From a virus: 43,389 nucleotides of DNA. Below, piece by piece: positions 30,300 to 39,105 of this stretch. The stretch is taken from the IMG/VR virus record IMGVR_UViG_3300046517_001820, positions 1-43,389 of that record; one strand, given 5' to 3'. The notes beneath the pieces are model-generated. The model was given only the letters and a program-made list of their open reading frames with translations. It searched no databases and was not told where the DNA came from. A program made the translations under genes and the position numbers. How positions within the stretch are numbered: position 1 is the first letter of the stretch; each line of letters starts with the position of its first letter.

Positions 30300-32618
30300 A
30301 TGGCCCGCATGGCAACCAACCCACTCGGCCAGCAAGGCGTCCTGCAGGTCGTTCCTCCGGCCGCGCTGGAGGCGCATCTCCAGCAGCAACAATTGGCCAA
30401 AGCCCAGGCTAATGCCCCACCAGAACCAGCGCCGCCGCAGCTCGCCGGATTCATCCGCGGCCAGTTCGAAATCTTCCGCAATCACCGCAATACCGCCGCC
30501 GGCTGGTCCAATCGCCTGCTCGAGGCCCTGCGCACCTTCAACGGCCAATATTCCCCAACCAAATTCCAGGAAGTGAAGAAGTTTGGGGGCTCGGAGGTTT
30601 TTGCAAGATTGTCCGCCCAAAAGTGCCGCGCCGCCTCCTCGCTCCTGCGCGACATCTACCTCGGCTCCGACCGCCCCTGGTCGATCCGCCCGCCGGCCGA
30701 TCCCGACGTCCCGCCCGATATCGTCCAGAAGATCGATGCGCTCATGGCCCACGAGCAGCAGGTGATCATGCAGACCATGGGCCAGGCCCCGTCCCCGCAG
30801 GACGTCCAGATGCGTCGCGCCGCCCTCATGGCATCAGCCTCCGACGCCGCCAAGAAGAAAGCCGCCGACCAGGCCCAGGTCGCCGAGGACAAGATCGAGG
30901 AGATCCTGCGCGAGGGTGGATTTTATCACGCCCTGGCCGAGTTCATCGTGGATCTCCCCATCTTCCCGTTCGCCTGCATCAAAGGACCAACCGTCCGGAT
31001 CGCGCCCGAGGTCAAGTGGAACAACGGCCAGCCGCTGGTGCGCCAGATCCCGAAGATGGTCTGGAGCCGGATATCCCCCTTCGATATCTGGTTTACGCCA
31101 GGCGTGGCGGACATCGCCAACGCCAACGTCATCGAGAAATCACGCCTGACACGCGCCGAGCTCAACGATCTCCTCGACCTGCCCGGCTTCGACCAGGACG
31201 AGGTCCGCGCCGTCCTCGACGAATACGGCCGCGGCGGCCTCTACGACAACTGGGACACCACCGACGCCGAACGTTCCGTCCTCGAAAGCCGCGAGAACCC
31301 CGCCTGGAACCGCTCCGGCCTCATCACCCAGATGGAATTCCACGGCAACGTCCAGGGCCGCCTCCTGCAAGACTACGGCATGCCCGGTATCGCCGACGAA
31401 CTGCGCGACTACCACATCGACGCCTACATCATCGGCAGCCACATCATCAAGGCCAACCTCTCCCCCTCGCCGCGAGCAAGACATTCCTATTACATAACCA
31501 GCTTCGAGAAAGTCCCCGGCACCCCCGTCGGCAACGGCCTCACCGACATGATCGCCGATCTCCAGGACGTCGCCAACGCCACGCTCCGCTCGCTGGTCAA
31601 CAATCTCTCCATTTCCTCCGGACCCATGGTGGTTATCAACGACGATCGCGTGCGGCCCGAGGACAATGTTGAGGAGCTGTATCCTTGGAAGAGATTTCAC
31701 GCGAGCTCCGACCCGGTCGGAAATAATAGTAAACCTCCGGTTGAATTTTTTCAACCCAACAGCAATTCGCAAGACCTGCTGACCGTGTTCAAAGCCTTTG
31801 TCGATCTAGCGGACGACATCTCAGCAATCCCCAAATACATCGGCGGCCAGCCCGGTGGCGGCGCCGGACGCACCGCATCCGGTTTGGCCATGCTCATGAA
31901 CAATGCGAGCAAAGTGCTTCAAAGTGTGGCTGCGAACTTAGACCGCGAGCTGTTCGAGCCTGCGCTACAACAGCTTGTAGACTTGGTGTTGCTCAGTGAT
32001 ACGACCGGGCTTTTGACTGGCGAGGAAAATGTTTCGGTGCAAGGAGTGAGCGTCGCTATTCAGCGTGAAACCCAACGACAGCGTCAGGTGGAATTTCTTC
32101 AAAGCACAGCGAATCCAATTGATATGGGGATCATCGGAATCAAGGGCCGTGGCGCGGTACTTCGCAGCGTCGCTCAGACCATCGGCCTCGACGGCGACGA
32201 AATCGTACCGTCCGACGACGATCTCGAAAAACTCCAGCAACAGCAACAAGGCGGCGGCGAGCAGCAGGCGCTCGCCCAGAAAGTCGAGGCCGGCGTGCAG
32301 CAAGGCGTGCAAATGGGCGTCCAGAAAATTGCCTCCGACCTGACCGCCGGACTGCTGGCGAGCCAAGCCGGCGTGCCGGCCGGCCAGCGCGGCATCCTTC
32401 CAGCCCTGACCGGTGGCGCGCCGTTGGGTCCTCTCGGCGCTCCCACGCCCGGAGCGCCGGGCGGCGGCATGGACCAGATGGCGCGCCAGGCACAGGGCAA
32501 CCAGCCGTCACCATTGTCGCAAGGCAACACCATGCCGACTAGTCTGGTTGGGAATCAGCCCGCGCCTCCGGGCCCTGGAGCGCGACCGCCGGTGCCTGTT
32601 GGCGGGCCGCCAGGGTAG
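30300..32618 (+). CDS. Portal protein
   Basis: 772 residues from ATG 30300 (an ATG at 30309 with AGGA upstream is equally good). The core has podovirus portal features: KFQEVKKFGGSEVFARLSAQ, FPFACIKGPTVRIAP, ISPFDIWFTPGVADI and a helical stem region, then a Gln-rich coiled coil (about 645-690) and a Pro/Gly-rich tail. The dodecameric portal forms the DNA entry vertex and binds terminase and scaffold. It is divergent from the packaging operon. Confidence 0.88.
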   Translation: MARMATNPLGQQGVLQVVPPAALEAHLQQQQLAKAQANAPPEPAPPQLAGFIRGQFEIFRNHRNTAAGWSNRLLEALRTFNGQYSPTKFQEVKKFGGSEVFARLSAQKCRAASSLLRDIYLGSDRPWSIRPPADPDVPPDIVQKIDALMAHEQQVIMQTMGQAPSPQDVQMRRAALMASASDAAKKKAADQAQVAEDKIEEILREGGFYHALAEFIVDLPIFPFACIKGPTVRIAPEVKWNNGQPLVRQIPKMVWSRISPFDIWFTPGVADIANANVIEKSRLTRAELNDLLDLPGFDQDEVRAVLDEYGRGGLYDNWDTTDAERSVLESRENPAWNRSGLITQMEFHGNVQGRLLQDYGMPGIADELRDYHIDAYIIGSHIIKANLSPSPRARHSYYITSFEKVPGTPVGNGLTDMIADLQDVANATLRSLVNNLSISSGPMVVINDDRVRPEDNVEELYPWKRFHASSDPVGNNSKPPVEFFQPNSNSQDLLTVFKAFVDLADDISAIPKYIGGQPGGGAGRTASGLAMLMNNASKVLQSVAANLDRELFEPALQQLVDLVLLSDTTGLLTGEENVSVQGVSVAIQRETQRQRQVEFLQSTANPIDMGIIGIKGRGAVLRSVAQTIGLDGDEIVPSDDDLEKLQQQQQGGGEQQALAQKVEAGVQQGVQMGVQKIASDLTAGLLASQAGVPAGQRGILPALTGGAPLGPLGAPTPGAPGGGMDQMARQAQGNQPSPLSQGNTMPTSLVGNQPAPPGPGARPPVPVGGPPG

Positions 32619-32666
32619 AGAACTCGTAAGCAACCGTTCGATCTTAACCAGAGAGGAGTACGTCCA

Positions 32667-33029
32667 ATGCCGTCCTATGAGGTTAAATCCCGTGTTACCC
32701 ACGCCGCCACCGTCGAGACCATCGAGGCGCTGCACCGCGAGGATGCGGTTCATCAGGTCGTGACCAACGTCACCGCCACTCCCGGCGACGAGGTCGACGT
32801 TTTGACCGTCACCGAGCTGCCCGGCACCGCCGGCGGCGGCGAGGGCGTGACCGGCGCCACCGGCGGCATGTTCGGTGTTGGTGAAACCAGGTCGACCAAG
32901 GCGCAGCTCAACGACATGACTAAGGACGAGTTGCTGAGCGTGGCTGCCAGCGAGGGTGCCGAGGTCAGCGAGCATTGGAACAAGGGCGATATCATCGACG
33001 CCATCGTTAAGCATCGCAAGCACGCGTGA
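32667..33029 (+). CDS. Small protein with HeH/SAP-like C-terminus
   Basis: 120 residues with AGAGGAG 9 nt before the ATG. The N-terminal half is beta-rich (YEVKSRVTHAATVETIEAL). It is joined by a Gly-rich linker to a C-terminal helix-extension-helix, DMTKDELLSVAASEGAEV...KGDIIDAI, like Rho-N/SAP motifs. It may be a head completion or decoration factor; this is inferred from position after the portal. Confidence 0.6.
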   Translation: MPSYEVKSRVTHAATVETIEALHREDAVHQVVTNVTATPGDEVDVLTVTELPGTAGGGEGVTGATGGMFGVGETRSTKAQLNDMTKDELLSVAASEGAEVSEHWNKGDIIDAIVKHRKHA

Positions 33030-33194
33030 AGCTTGCCTGAATTTTTCCAGGTAGTTGATCGCGCGTTGAAGAAGATCGGTGCGGTCTTTGAAGTGGCCAA
33101 GACCTAGCCATCGTCGAGGTTTCCTCTCGGCTGGTGGTAAGGGCTGGCGTGGCGTTGAAGCCGCTGCGTCAGCCCGCTATCGCAGGAATATAAC

Positions 33195-35195
33195 GTGCGT
33201 TTGGTATGGAACTCAATTGTTAAAGATGAAGCCCGTATAATAGAGCGCTGTGTCGACAGTCTGCTTCCGCACATCGATGGGGCTATTATTGTAGATACAG
33301 GATCGTCTGATGGGACTCCAGACATTCTTAAGAAGCTATTTGTGGATGCGGGTAAACCGCTTGAGATTTCTCACGCGCCATTCGATAATTTTTCGCAAGC
33401 GCGTAATGTTGCGTTGCAAGCAGCTCGCGATAGTAAGCTTGAATTTTCGTATCTTCTTTTGTCCGACGCAGACATGGCCTTGCAGGTCGACGATCCCGAC
33501 TGGAAGCGGCAACTCAACGGCGGTCTTGCTTACGACGTGCGGCAGGTGGCCGGAACACTGAACTACTGGAACCGGCGCATACTGAGCCGCAAGGCTACCG
33601 GTGACTATAAGTGCCCCACGCACGAATTTTTAGACGTGCCCACGGCGGGCAACTTGGACGGCATCTGGTTCAAGGACCACGCCGACGGGCACAACAGGCC
33701 GGGGAAATTCGAGCGGGACATCAAGCTGCTCGAAGAGATGCTGAAGACCGAGACCAACGAAGGTCTCATACAGCGCGCCCATTTTTATTTAGGCCAATCA
33801 TATTTCGACGCCAAAAATTGGTCCAAGGCGGCCGAGCACTACAAGATACGCGCCGGCCTGGGTGGTTTCGCGGAGGAGGCGTGGAACGCGCAGCTGCATT
33901 ACGCTCACGCGCTTGGCAATTTAGGCCGCCATGCGGAGTTCCTTTGGGAGATGCTGCAGGCCTATCAGATGCGTCCGTCGCGGGCCGAAGTGCTGTATGA
34001 CGTAGCTAGGTTCTTCAGGGAGCGCGGCGAGAACCACTCGAGCCTGCTGTTCTCGGAAGCCGGCATGCAGATAAAGCGGCCCGACGACCAGCTGTTCGTC
34101 AACGACTTCGTCTACAAATCGGGCTGCCGGGAGGAATTCGCCATCTGCGCCTATTACGCAGGCGGTAAAATCCGCGACCGCGGCGCGCAGGTCTGCAACG
34201 AACTGGCGCTGGAGGGCAGCGAGCAGGCGCGCGGCAATATGTTCTGGTACCTCAAACCGCTGGTGGACCATGTTCCTTCCTGTCGATCCGTCCGACTTCA
34301 ACCCCAGATCGCCGAGGGCTACGTCGCCACCAATCCGTCGATCATCAACTACGAGGGCAAGCCGCTCGTGCTGGTCCGCGCCGTCAACTACACGATCACG
34401 CCGGAGGGGGTGTATGCGATCCGGGGTAAAGATGGCACTTGCAGTCCTGATTGGTTTGTCAATCCTATCAATACCCGCAATTATCTGGTGCATTTATCCG
34501 ACTTTTTGGACGTCCTCGAGGTAGACGAGCTGCCATTGCCGGAGAATTGGCCGGAACCGAAGTTTCATCCGGTACGCGGTCTGGAAGATAGCCGGTTGTT
34601 CGAATGGCAGGGCGCCCTGTGGACGATCTCGAACGTGCGCGAGCTCAACCCGGAGGGCTGGTGCGAGCAAGTCCTGGTCCCGCTCAACGCGCGCGGCCAG
34701 CCTTGGAAGAAAATTCTGCCCAAGGAACGCAAACACGAAAAGAATTGGATGCCGTTGGTCGACGGGGACAATTTGTATTTCATTTATCGGCTTGGGACGG
34801 CGCTCAAGGTCGATGGCAGCGTGTTCAACAGCTATGATCCTGGCTTCGATGCCAGCCACATAAGTGGGGGATCGCAGGTCATCGAAGTTCCTGGAGGGCT
34901 CCTATGCCTGGTGCATGAGGCGAGGACGATCCCAGGCCGGTCCAACCGTTATTACCAGCACCGCTTTGCCCTTATGGTGCATGGTGCAGGCATCCGGCTC
35001 TCGCCGCCGTTCGTGTTTCACGACAAGCAGATCGAATTCTGCGCCGGCTTGGCCTACTTCCCCGATGAGTACGTCGATCACGGACCCGATGGGGAGGGAT
35101 TGTTGATGGCAAGTTTCGGCGTCATGGACCGGGAAGCCTGGGTTTGTGTGTTAGATCTACAGGAGGTTTTACGGTTCATCGAGAAGCCGCGATGA
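33195..35195 (+). CDS. GT2 glycosyltransferase fused to TPR and propeller modules
   Basis: 666 residues. Residues 1-130 are a GT-A glycosyltransferase: IVDTGSSDGTPD (32-43) and the metal-binding DAD (91-93) after LLLS. Residues about 165-260 show TPR-like helices. From about 355 to the end come repeats with NPSIINYEGKPLVLVR, GLEDSRLFEWQGALW and SGGSQVIEVPGGLLC. These resemble the five-bladed propeller of GH130/GH43-type sugar enzymes, which would act on or bind glycans. Coupling (ATGA) to the next glycosyltransferase-like gene suggests a two-gene glycan cassette in the late operon. The target (host surface sugar or virion protein) is unknown. Confidence 0.75.
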   Translation: MRLVWNSIVKDEARIIERCVDSLLPHIDGAIIVDTGSSDGTPDILKKLFVDAGKPLEISHAPFDNFSQARNVALQAARDSKLEFSYLLLSDADMALQVDDPDWKRQLNGGLAYDVRQVAGTLNYWNRRILSRKATGDYKCPTHEFLDVPTAGNLDGIWFKDHADGHNRPGKFERDIKLLEEMLKTETNEGLIQRAHFYLGQSYFDAKNWSKAAEHYKIRAGLGGFAEEAWNAQLHYAHALGNLGRHAEFLWEMLQAYQMRPSRAEVLYDVARFFRERGENHSSLLFSEAGMQIKRPDDQLFVNDFVYKSGCREEFAICAYYAGGKIRDRGAQVCNELALEGSEQARGNMFWYLKPLVDHVPSCRSVRLQPQIAEGYVATNPSIINYEGKPLVLVRAVNYTITPEGVYAIRGKDGTCSPDWFVNPINTRNYLVHLSDFLDVLEVDELPLPENWPEPKFHPVRGLEDSRLFEWQGALWTISNVRELNPEGWCEQVLVPLNARGQPWKKILPKERKHEKNWMPLVDGDNLYFIYRLGTALKVDGSVFNSYDPGFDASHISGGSQVIEVPGGLLCLVHEARTIPGRSNRYYQHRFALMVHGAGIRLSPPFVFHDKQIEFCAGLAYFPDEYVDHGPDGEGLLMASFGVMDREAWVCVLDLQEVLRFIEKPR

Positions 35196-35911
35196 GCGTG
35201 CTGGCCGTCACCGGCTTTATCCCAATCCCCGGCCATCCCCGCCCGGCGCAGGACTACGAAAGGCTCGGCGCGCAAATGGCCGCGGCCGACATCACCGCGC
35301 TCCTGCGCCTCGACACCGCGCTTGAGGACTGCTGGCTCTCCAAGTATCTGCAAAAGCGCCGCGGCCCCCCGATCACCCACTCGACCGCCGACAACCCGGC
35401 CAAGAACTCGCTCGCCTACCACATCGTACAGGCGCAGAAGTCCGAGCTCATCGCGGAGGCCGCCGAGCTGGTTCCCGGCGCCGACGTCATCGTCTGGATC
35501 GATCTCGGCATCTTCCATCTGCCGGGAATGACCGCCGCCGTGATCGAGGATTTCATGGCCCGCGCCGAGGCCGAAGAAGCCATCGCCATCCCCGGCTGCT
35601 GGGAGAGGAACTACCAATACGACGATCGCTACCCGATGTGGAGATTCTGCGGGGGCCTCCTGGTCGTGCCGCGCAAGCTCGCCGCCGCGCTCGCCGCCGT
35701 GATGAGGGACGAATGCAAGCGCCATCTGCGGGAGACAGGTAACCTGAGTTGGGAAATTAATACCCTGGCGCGGGTCGAAGAACGCTACCCGGAACTACCA
35801 ATCCGGTGGTATGGTCCCTGCAATCATGATGCGTCCATGTTTTCAAACTATCGGGCAACGGAGCACGCCGATGGCTGGAAAGCGCAAGGGTTACGAGGGG
35901 TCCAAGGCTGA
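35192..35911 (+). CDS. HtrL/YibB-like glycosyltransferase
   Basis: 239 residues with an ATGA overlap. VIVWIDLGIFHLPG (about 101-114), FCGGLLVVPRKLAAAL and WEINTLARVEERYPELPI read like the HtrL/YibB family of sugar transferases (WxDxG for the nucleotide-sugar site, then a WExN acceptor region). Partner of the preceding fused enzyme. It is possibly a virion or receptor glycan modifier. Confidence 0.55.
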   Translation: MSVLAVTGFIPIPGHPRPAQDYERLGAQMAAADITALLRLDTALEDCWLSKYLQKRRGPPITHSTADNPAKNSLAYHIVQAQKSELIAEAAELVPGADVIVWIDLGIFHLPGMTAAVIEDFMARAEAEEAIAIPGCWERNYQYDDRYPMWRFCGGLLVVPRKLAAALAAVMRDECKRHLRETGNLSWEINTLARVEERYPELPIRWYGPCNHDASMFSNYRATEHADGWKAQGLRGVQG

Positions 35912-36032
35912 CCTGGCCGAGGACAAGCGCGGCGCCAAGCGCAAGGGCATGTCGCTCAAGGACTACGAGACTTCCGCGCAGGACAAGGCCGAGGACCGCA
36001 AGGGCCAGGCCAAGCTGGGCCGCAAGAAGTGA
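35871..36032 (+). CDS. Small highly charged protein
   Basis: 53 residues, almost all Lys, Arg, Asp, Glu, Gly and Ala (MAGKRKGYEGSKADLAEDKR). It overlaps the preceding gene by 41 nt in another frame. Similar Lys-rich small proteins accompany phage lysis or head genes; no function is known. Confidence 0.5.
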   Translation: MAGKRKGYEGSKADLAEDKRGAKRKGMSLKDYETSAQDKAEDRKGQAKLGRKK

Positions 36033-36035
36033 GCC

Positions 36036-36314
36036 ATGATGACGAGCGTCCGCTCATGGTTCGCGGACAACCAGGCGCTGGTTTATTTCCTGGTGGCGCA
36101 GGGCATCGCGATCGGCGCTGCGGTCCTGTCGATCACTGCCTACATGGTCAAGCTGGAGACGCGGGTGAGCACGCTGGAGATTCGCGGTTCGCCGCACTTG
36201 GTGACGGTCGATAGCCGGTTGACGGTATTGGAGAGTCAGACCAAGGCTAACAAGGGAAGCATCGATAGGATCGTTGACGTGATGACCAAAAAACTCTCGA
36301 TAAATCCTCAATAG
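36036..36314 (+). CDS. Membrane-anchored coiled-coil, possible lysis protein
   Basis: 92 residues. One membrane span (LVYFLVAQGIAIGAAVLSI, about 15-33) is followed by a coiled coil (KLETRVSTLEIRGSPHL). The layout fits an Rz-like spanin or a type II holin and it is close to the lysozyme and a two-span protein, but an HNH gene separates them. Confidence 0.55.
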   Translation: MMTSVRSWFADNQALVYFLVAQGIAIGAAVLSITAYMVKLETRVSTLEIRGSPHLVTVDSRLTVLESQTKANKGSIDRIVDVMTKKLSINPQ

Positions 36315-36316
36315 GA

Positions 36317-36913
36317 CTATTTCCAGATATCGCCTTTTTTGATCATGCAGACAAGAGAAACCGAGACGCCATGTGTATGTGCTATTTCTCTGTAACGCCT
36401 GATATCCGCTCGAATGAGTTCTGCATCCGCGGCGGTTATTTTACTGCATCGTCTGTTTCGAACTTGTTCAGCGCTCGTGGCCCAACGACAATTGTCGGGT
36501 TCATAGTCTCCGTTTGTATTTATTCTATCAAGGCTACGGCCGGCTGGACTTTCGCCCATGTCGGCAAGAAAGTTTTCAAACCTATGCCAGCGGTCGCAAA
36601 CGGTAATTCCGCGCCCGCCGTAGTGGATAAAGGACTTGTGAGTTGGAATGCAGCATCGCTCCAGCATAGCTGTCCACGCCGCGTGGGTCTTGGACCTTCC
36701 TCCTATCGTGTGTCCATGCCGGAGGAGGCGAGCAGAAGAAGCTTCGGCTCTGAAACAACCGCACGATACCGTGCTGCCGCGAATAACGTTGTGCTTGTCT
36801 ATTATTTTCTCGTTGCCGCATTCGCAATGAAACAGCCATCGTGGATGACTGATTTCTTTGACGGCGACCAGTCGCCCGAAACAGTTACCGGTGATATCTA
36901 TCGGCTTGGGCAT
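36317..36913 (-). CDS. HNH homing endonuclease in the lysis region
   Basis: 198 residues from MPKPIDITG, on the strand opposite to the late operon. It shares the fold of the 12772 protein: YGGRGITVCDRW, SLDRINTNGDYEP, NCRWATSAEQVRNRR and a Cys-pair N-terminus (CECGNE, CGCFRAE). A C-terminal HTH-like part (EIAHTHGVSVSLVC) adds DNA contacts. The A+T-richer DNA and the opposite orientation argue for a recent, selfish insertion. Confidence 0.82.
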   Translation of the reverse strand: MPKPIDITGNCFGRLVAVKEISHPRWLFHCECGNEKIIDKHNVIRGSTVSCGCFRAEASSARLLRHGHTIGGRSKTHAAWTAMLERCCIPTHKSFIHYGGRGITVCDRWHRFENFLADMGESPAGRSLDRINTNGDYEPDNCRWATSAEQVRNRRCSKITAADAELIRADIRRYREIAHTHGVSVSLVCMIKKGDIWK

Positions 36914-37000
36914 CGTTCCGCTCCTGCGGTTCGAGGTCAAGTGGCGGGCTCGATGCTGAACACATCGACCCGCTGCGCAATATAGCACAGAGGCGCGCCC

Positions 37001-37054
37001 ATGCGCTATGATCGTACGATGTACGGGACTAAGAGGTTGAACATCAATCCATGA
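37001..37054 (+). CDS. 17-residue duplicated leader frame
   Basis: ATG 37001 opens a 17-codon frame whose first nine codons (MRYDRTMYG) match the start of the 37611 gene; the DNA differs at 2 of 26 positions. Its TGA overlaps the lysozyme ATG. It contains the palindrome ATCGTACGAT. It may be a relic of duplication around the HNH insertion. Confidence 0.35.
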   Translation: MRYDRTMYGTKRLNINP

Positions 37055-37608
37055 ACGAGGATCGCAGCCTGAGTTCTGCGGGTGCTAATTTAATCAAGCA
37101 CTACGAAGGCTGTTTGAAGAAAGTTGGCGATTATTATCAACCGTACCGTTGCCCTGCTGGAGTTCTCACAATTTGTTGGGGCCATACTCATCATCACGGG
37201 AGAGAGTTCAATGCCGACTCTCGATGGACGATGGAAGAGTGCGATCAAGCGTTTCTGGAAGACATGGGGACGTTTGAGCGAGCTGTACGTAAACTTGTCA
37301 AAGTGCCTCTCGAGCCATGGCAGTTCGACGCCCTCGTCTCCTTCTGCTACAACTGCGGAGAAGGAAATCTCGCCAAAAGCACTCTCCTCAAAAAAGTAAA
37401 CGCAGGCGATTTCGAGGGTGCCGCCCTCGAGTTCCACAAATGGAACAAGGGCGGCGGGAAGGTGCTGGCTGGCTTGACGCGTCGGCGCGCCAGCGAGGCG
37501 CTGCTGTTCCAGAACATCGTTGACGCGGACTACGATGGCAAGCCTGACAAGGTCATCGTGCCGATCCCGGAGCCGATGCCGCAGGCGGTCGACGATCCGG
37601 AGGGTTAG
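37051..37608 (+). CDS. GH24 lysozyme (endolysin)
   Basis: 185 residues, T4-type muramidase that degrades host peptidoglycan at lysis. The catalytic arrangement is E19 (KHYEGCL), C34 in place of Asp (YRCPAG) and T40, with TICWGHTHHHG after it. VSFCYNCGEGNLAKSTLLKK and GGKVLAGLTRRRASEA are the usual core. There is no signal peptide, so a holin is needed; the small membrane proteins downstream are candidates. The C-terminal 25 residues are a non-enzymatic Pro-rich tail. Confidence 0.9.
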   Translation: MNEDRSLSSAGANLIKHYEGCLKKVGDYYQPYRCPAGVLTICWGHTHHHGREFNADSRWTMEECDQAFLEDMGTFERAVRKLVKVPLEPWQFDALVSFCYNCGEGNLAKSTLLKKVNAGDFEGAALEFHKWNKGGGKVLAGLTRRRASEALLFQNIVDADYDGKPDKVIVPIPEPMPQAVDDPEG

Positions 37609-37610
37609 CT

Positions 37611-37721
37611 ATGCGGTACGATCGTACGATGTACGGTGCCGCTGCGATATTCGTGGCTCTCGTGATCATGATGCTTGCGCTGTATTTTTTCAGCGACGTG
37701 CCCCCACCGATAGGCGAATAG
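37611..37721 (+). CDS. 36-residue membrane peptide
   Basis: 36 residues beginning MRYDRTMYGAAAIF with a span, AAIFVALVIMMLALYF, and starting 3 nt after the lysozyme. It could assist the holin. The palindrome ATCGTACGAT lies in its first codons. Confidence 0.5.
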   Translation: MRYDRTMYGAAAIFVALVIMMLALYFFSDVPPPIGE

Positions 37722-37730
37722 GAGGCGACA

Positions 37731-37955
37731 ATGGTCAGCATAGCAATTTCGCTCTTGTGGTTTTTGATTGGTCTGATTGTTCTGTGCGGGGTGATTTACT
37801 TGGTAATTTGGGTCATCGAGTCATTCGTGACGCCGATCCCAGCACAGATCAAGAAGGGCGTCTGGGTGATCGTTCTGCTCTTAGCTTTGATTGCGCTACT
37901 GACCGTGCTGGTGGGCGGCGGCGGCGGGTCCATTCACATGCCCAGCTTGCGATAG
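37731..37955 (+). CDS. Two-span membrane protein, holin candidate
   Basis: 74 residues. Two membrane helices (about 5-32 and 44-62) are joined by a short loop ESFVTPIPAQIKKG, and the tail is Gly-rich. Size and topology fit a class II holin that lets the lysozyme reach the wall. It follows the lysozyme with AGGAGG before the ATG. Confidence 0.6.
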   Translation: MVSIAISLLWFLIGLIVLCGVIYLVIWVIESFVTPIPAQIKKGVWVIVLLLALIALLTVLVGGGGGSIHMPSLR

Positions 37956-37964
37956 GAGGCGATT

Positions 37965-38129
37965 ATGGCGTTGACGACTTTATTGGCGACTATTTCGGCT
38001 GGGCAGTCGGTATCGGCGATCGCCGGAGCTGATTCAGCGACCCTCGACAGTCCGGTCGTCACGGTCAACGTGCCGGTACAGCCGGCCGGATCGAGACACG
38101 AGGTCATCCTCGATCTGTTGTTCGATTGA
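37965..38129 (+). CDS. Small hydrophobic late protein
   Basis: 54 residues with AGGAGG 5 nt before the ATG. Ala, Ser and Val-rich, with a hydrophobic N-terminus (MALTTLLATISAG) and strands near the end (HEVILDLLFD). It was not recognised. Confidence 0.5.
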   Translation: MALTTLLATISAGQSVSAIAGADSATLDSPVVTVNVPVQPAGSRHEVILDLLFD

Positions 38130-38173
38130 TGGGTTTACGGTAGAATGCGTGGAAACCAGCAGGAGGCAGTGCC

Positions 38174-38398
38174 ATGAACGCCAAAACCAAGACCGAGTCT
38201 GAGAAGGACGTGACCTTTGCAGAAGGTGGCACGACGAAAATGTTCGGACCGCAGGCGGCGGGCCCGGACAAGCCGGGCGACACCGGCAAGGATCAGAGCA
38301 GCGCTCCAGGCGCGAAATTCGCCTCCGGCGGCAAGGCCAAGATGTTCGGCTACAATCCGAGCGTCCCGGCCACGGCCGGACAGACTGGGGCGCGCTGA
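38174..38398 (+). CDS. Small late protein with repeated MFG motif
   Basis: 74 residues. TFAEGGTTKMFGPQAAG and KFASGGKAKMFGYNPS are two copies of a short motif ([TK]FAxGGxxKMFG). AGGAGG lies upstream. Similar repeats are known in small phage virion proteins; the role is unknown. Confidence 0.6.
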   Translation: MNAKTKTESEKDVTFAEGGTTKMFGPQAAGPDKPGDTGKDQSSAPGAKFASGGKAKMFGYNPSVPATAGQTGAR

Positions 38399-38613
38399 TG
38401 GCACGAGGAATGGGACCGCGGATGCCCAAGGTGCCAATGCCGAAGGCGCCCAAGCCGGTCGACCCCACCAAGGCCGTATCGGTGCCCCCGCGGCTCAAGC
38501 CCATCTCCACCCGTGACTACAGCAAGGGCGGAACGCCGCTGTCCGGTGCCCCGAACATGGGCGTCCAGGGCGCCGGCATCGGCTACGGAGGCCCGAAACC
38601 CTATGGTTCTTAA
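38398..38613 (+). CDS. Small Pro/Lys-rich late protein
   Basis: 71 residues; the ATG shares one base with the previous stop. Pro-rich (MPKVPMPKAPKPVD) with a Gly-rich end (GIGYGGPKPYGS). Probably a disordered virion-associated peptide. Confidence 0.55.
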   Translation: MARGMGPRMPKVPMPKAPKPVDPTKAVSVPPRLKPISTRDYSKGGTPLSGAPNMGVQGAGIGYGGPKPYGS

Positions 38614-38893
38614 AAAGCATTTGACCCCCCTTTCGAAACACGGCCGCGTGGTCAAGCACGTCGGCAAAGGCTCGGTCCAGCAGCGCGTTCCTTCCGGTGG
38701 CCGGGAGTCGCTGACGGGCGGCGATCCATTGGCGCAGATGCAAAACAAGTATCCGGCCGCGCCGCAGCCGACCGACGATCAGTCGCAGACGCCGGCCCCG
38801 CCCATGGGCGGCCCGATGTTGGGCTCGAGCCCGCCTCCCGCCATGGGGCCAGGAGCCGGGCCACCGCTTCCGGACGATACCAGTGGGCAATGA
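38603..38893 (+). CDS. Small late protein, unknown
   Basis: 96 residues overlapping the previous gene by 11 nt. The basic N-terminal half (VLKKHLTPLSKHGRVVKHVG) is followed by a Pro/Gly-rich tail. It is coupled (ATGA) to the next gene. Confidence 0.55.
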   Translation: MVLKKHLTPLSKHGRVVKHVGKGSVQQRVPSGGRESLTGGDPLAQMQNKYPAAPQPTDDQSQTPAPPMGGPMLGSSPPPAMGPGAGPPLPDDTSGQ

Positions 38894-39105
38894 GCGTTTC
38901 GACCAAGGAAATTGCTGAAGCGACCCGGTTCCTGCGGAACGCGGCCCCGCAGCAGTACGAGAAATTCGTCGCTGCTTTTGCCAGTTATTCGGCCCAAACC
39001 ACCGACCTGATGGTGCAAGCGACTGGCGATCTGCCGGTCATGCAGGGCCACGCCCAGCAATGCAAGAAGTTGCTGAGAATTTTTGAGGAGATAAAACATG
39101 GCTGA
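38890..39105 (+). CDS. Small helical late protein
   Basis: 71 residues, helical (TKEIAEATRFLRNAAPQQYE), with GGAG absent but an ATGA start. It overlaps the scaffold gene by 8 nt. Position just before the scaffold suggests a head-assembly factor. Confidence 0.55.
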   Translation: MSVSTKEIAEATRFLRNAAPQQYEKFVAAFASYSAQTTDLMVQATGDLPVMQGHAQQCKKLLRIFEEIKHG

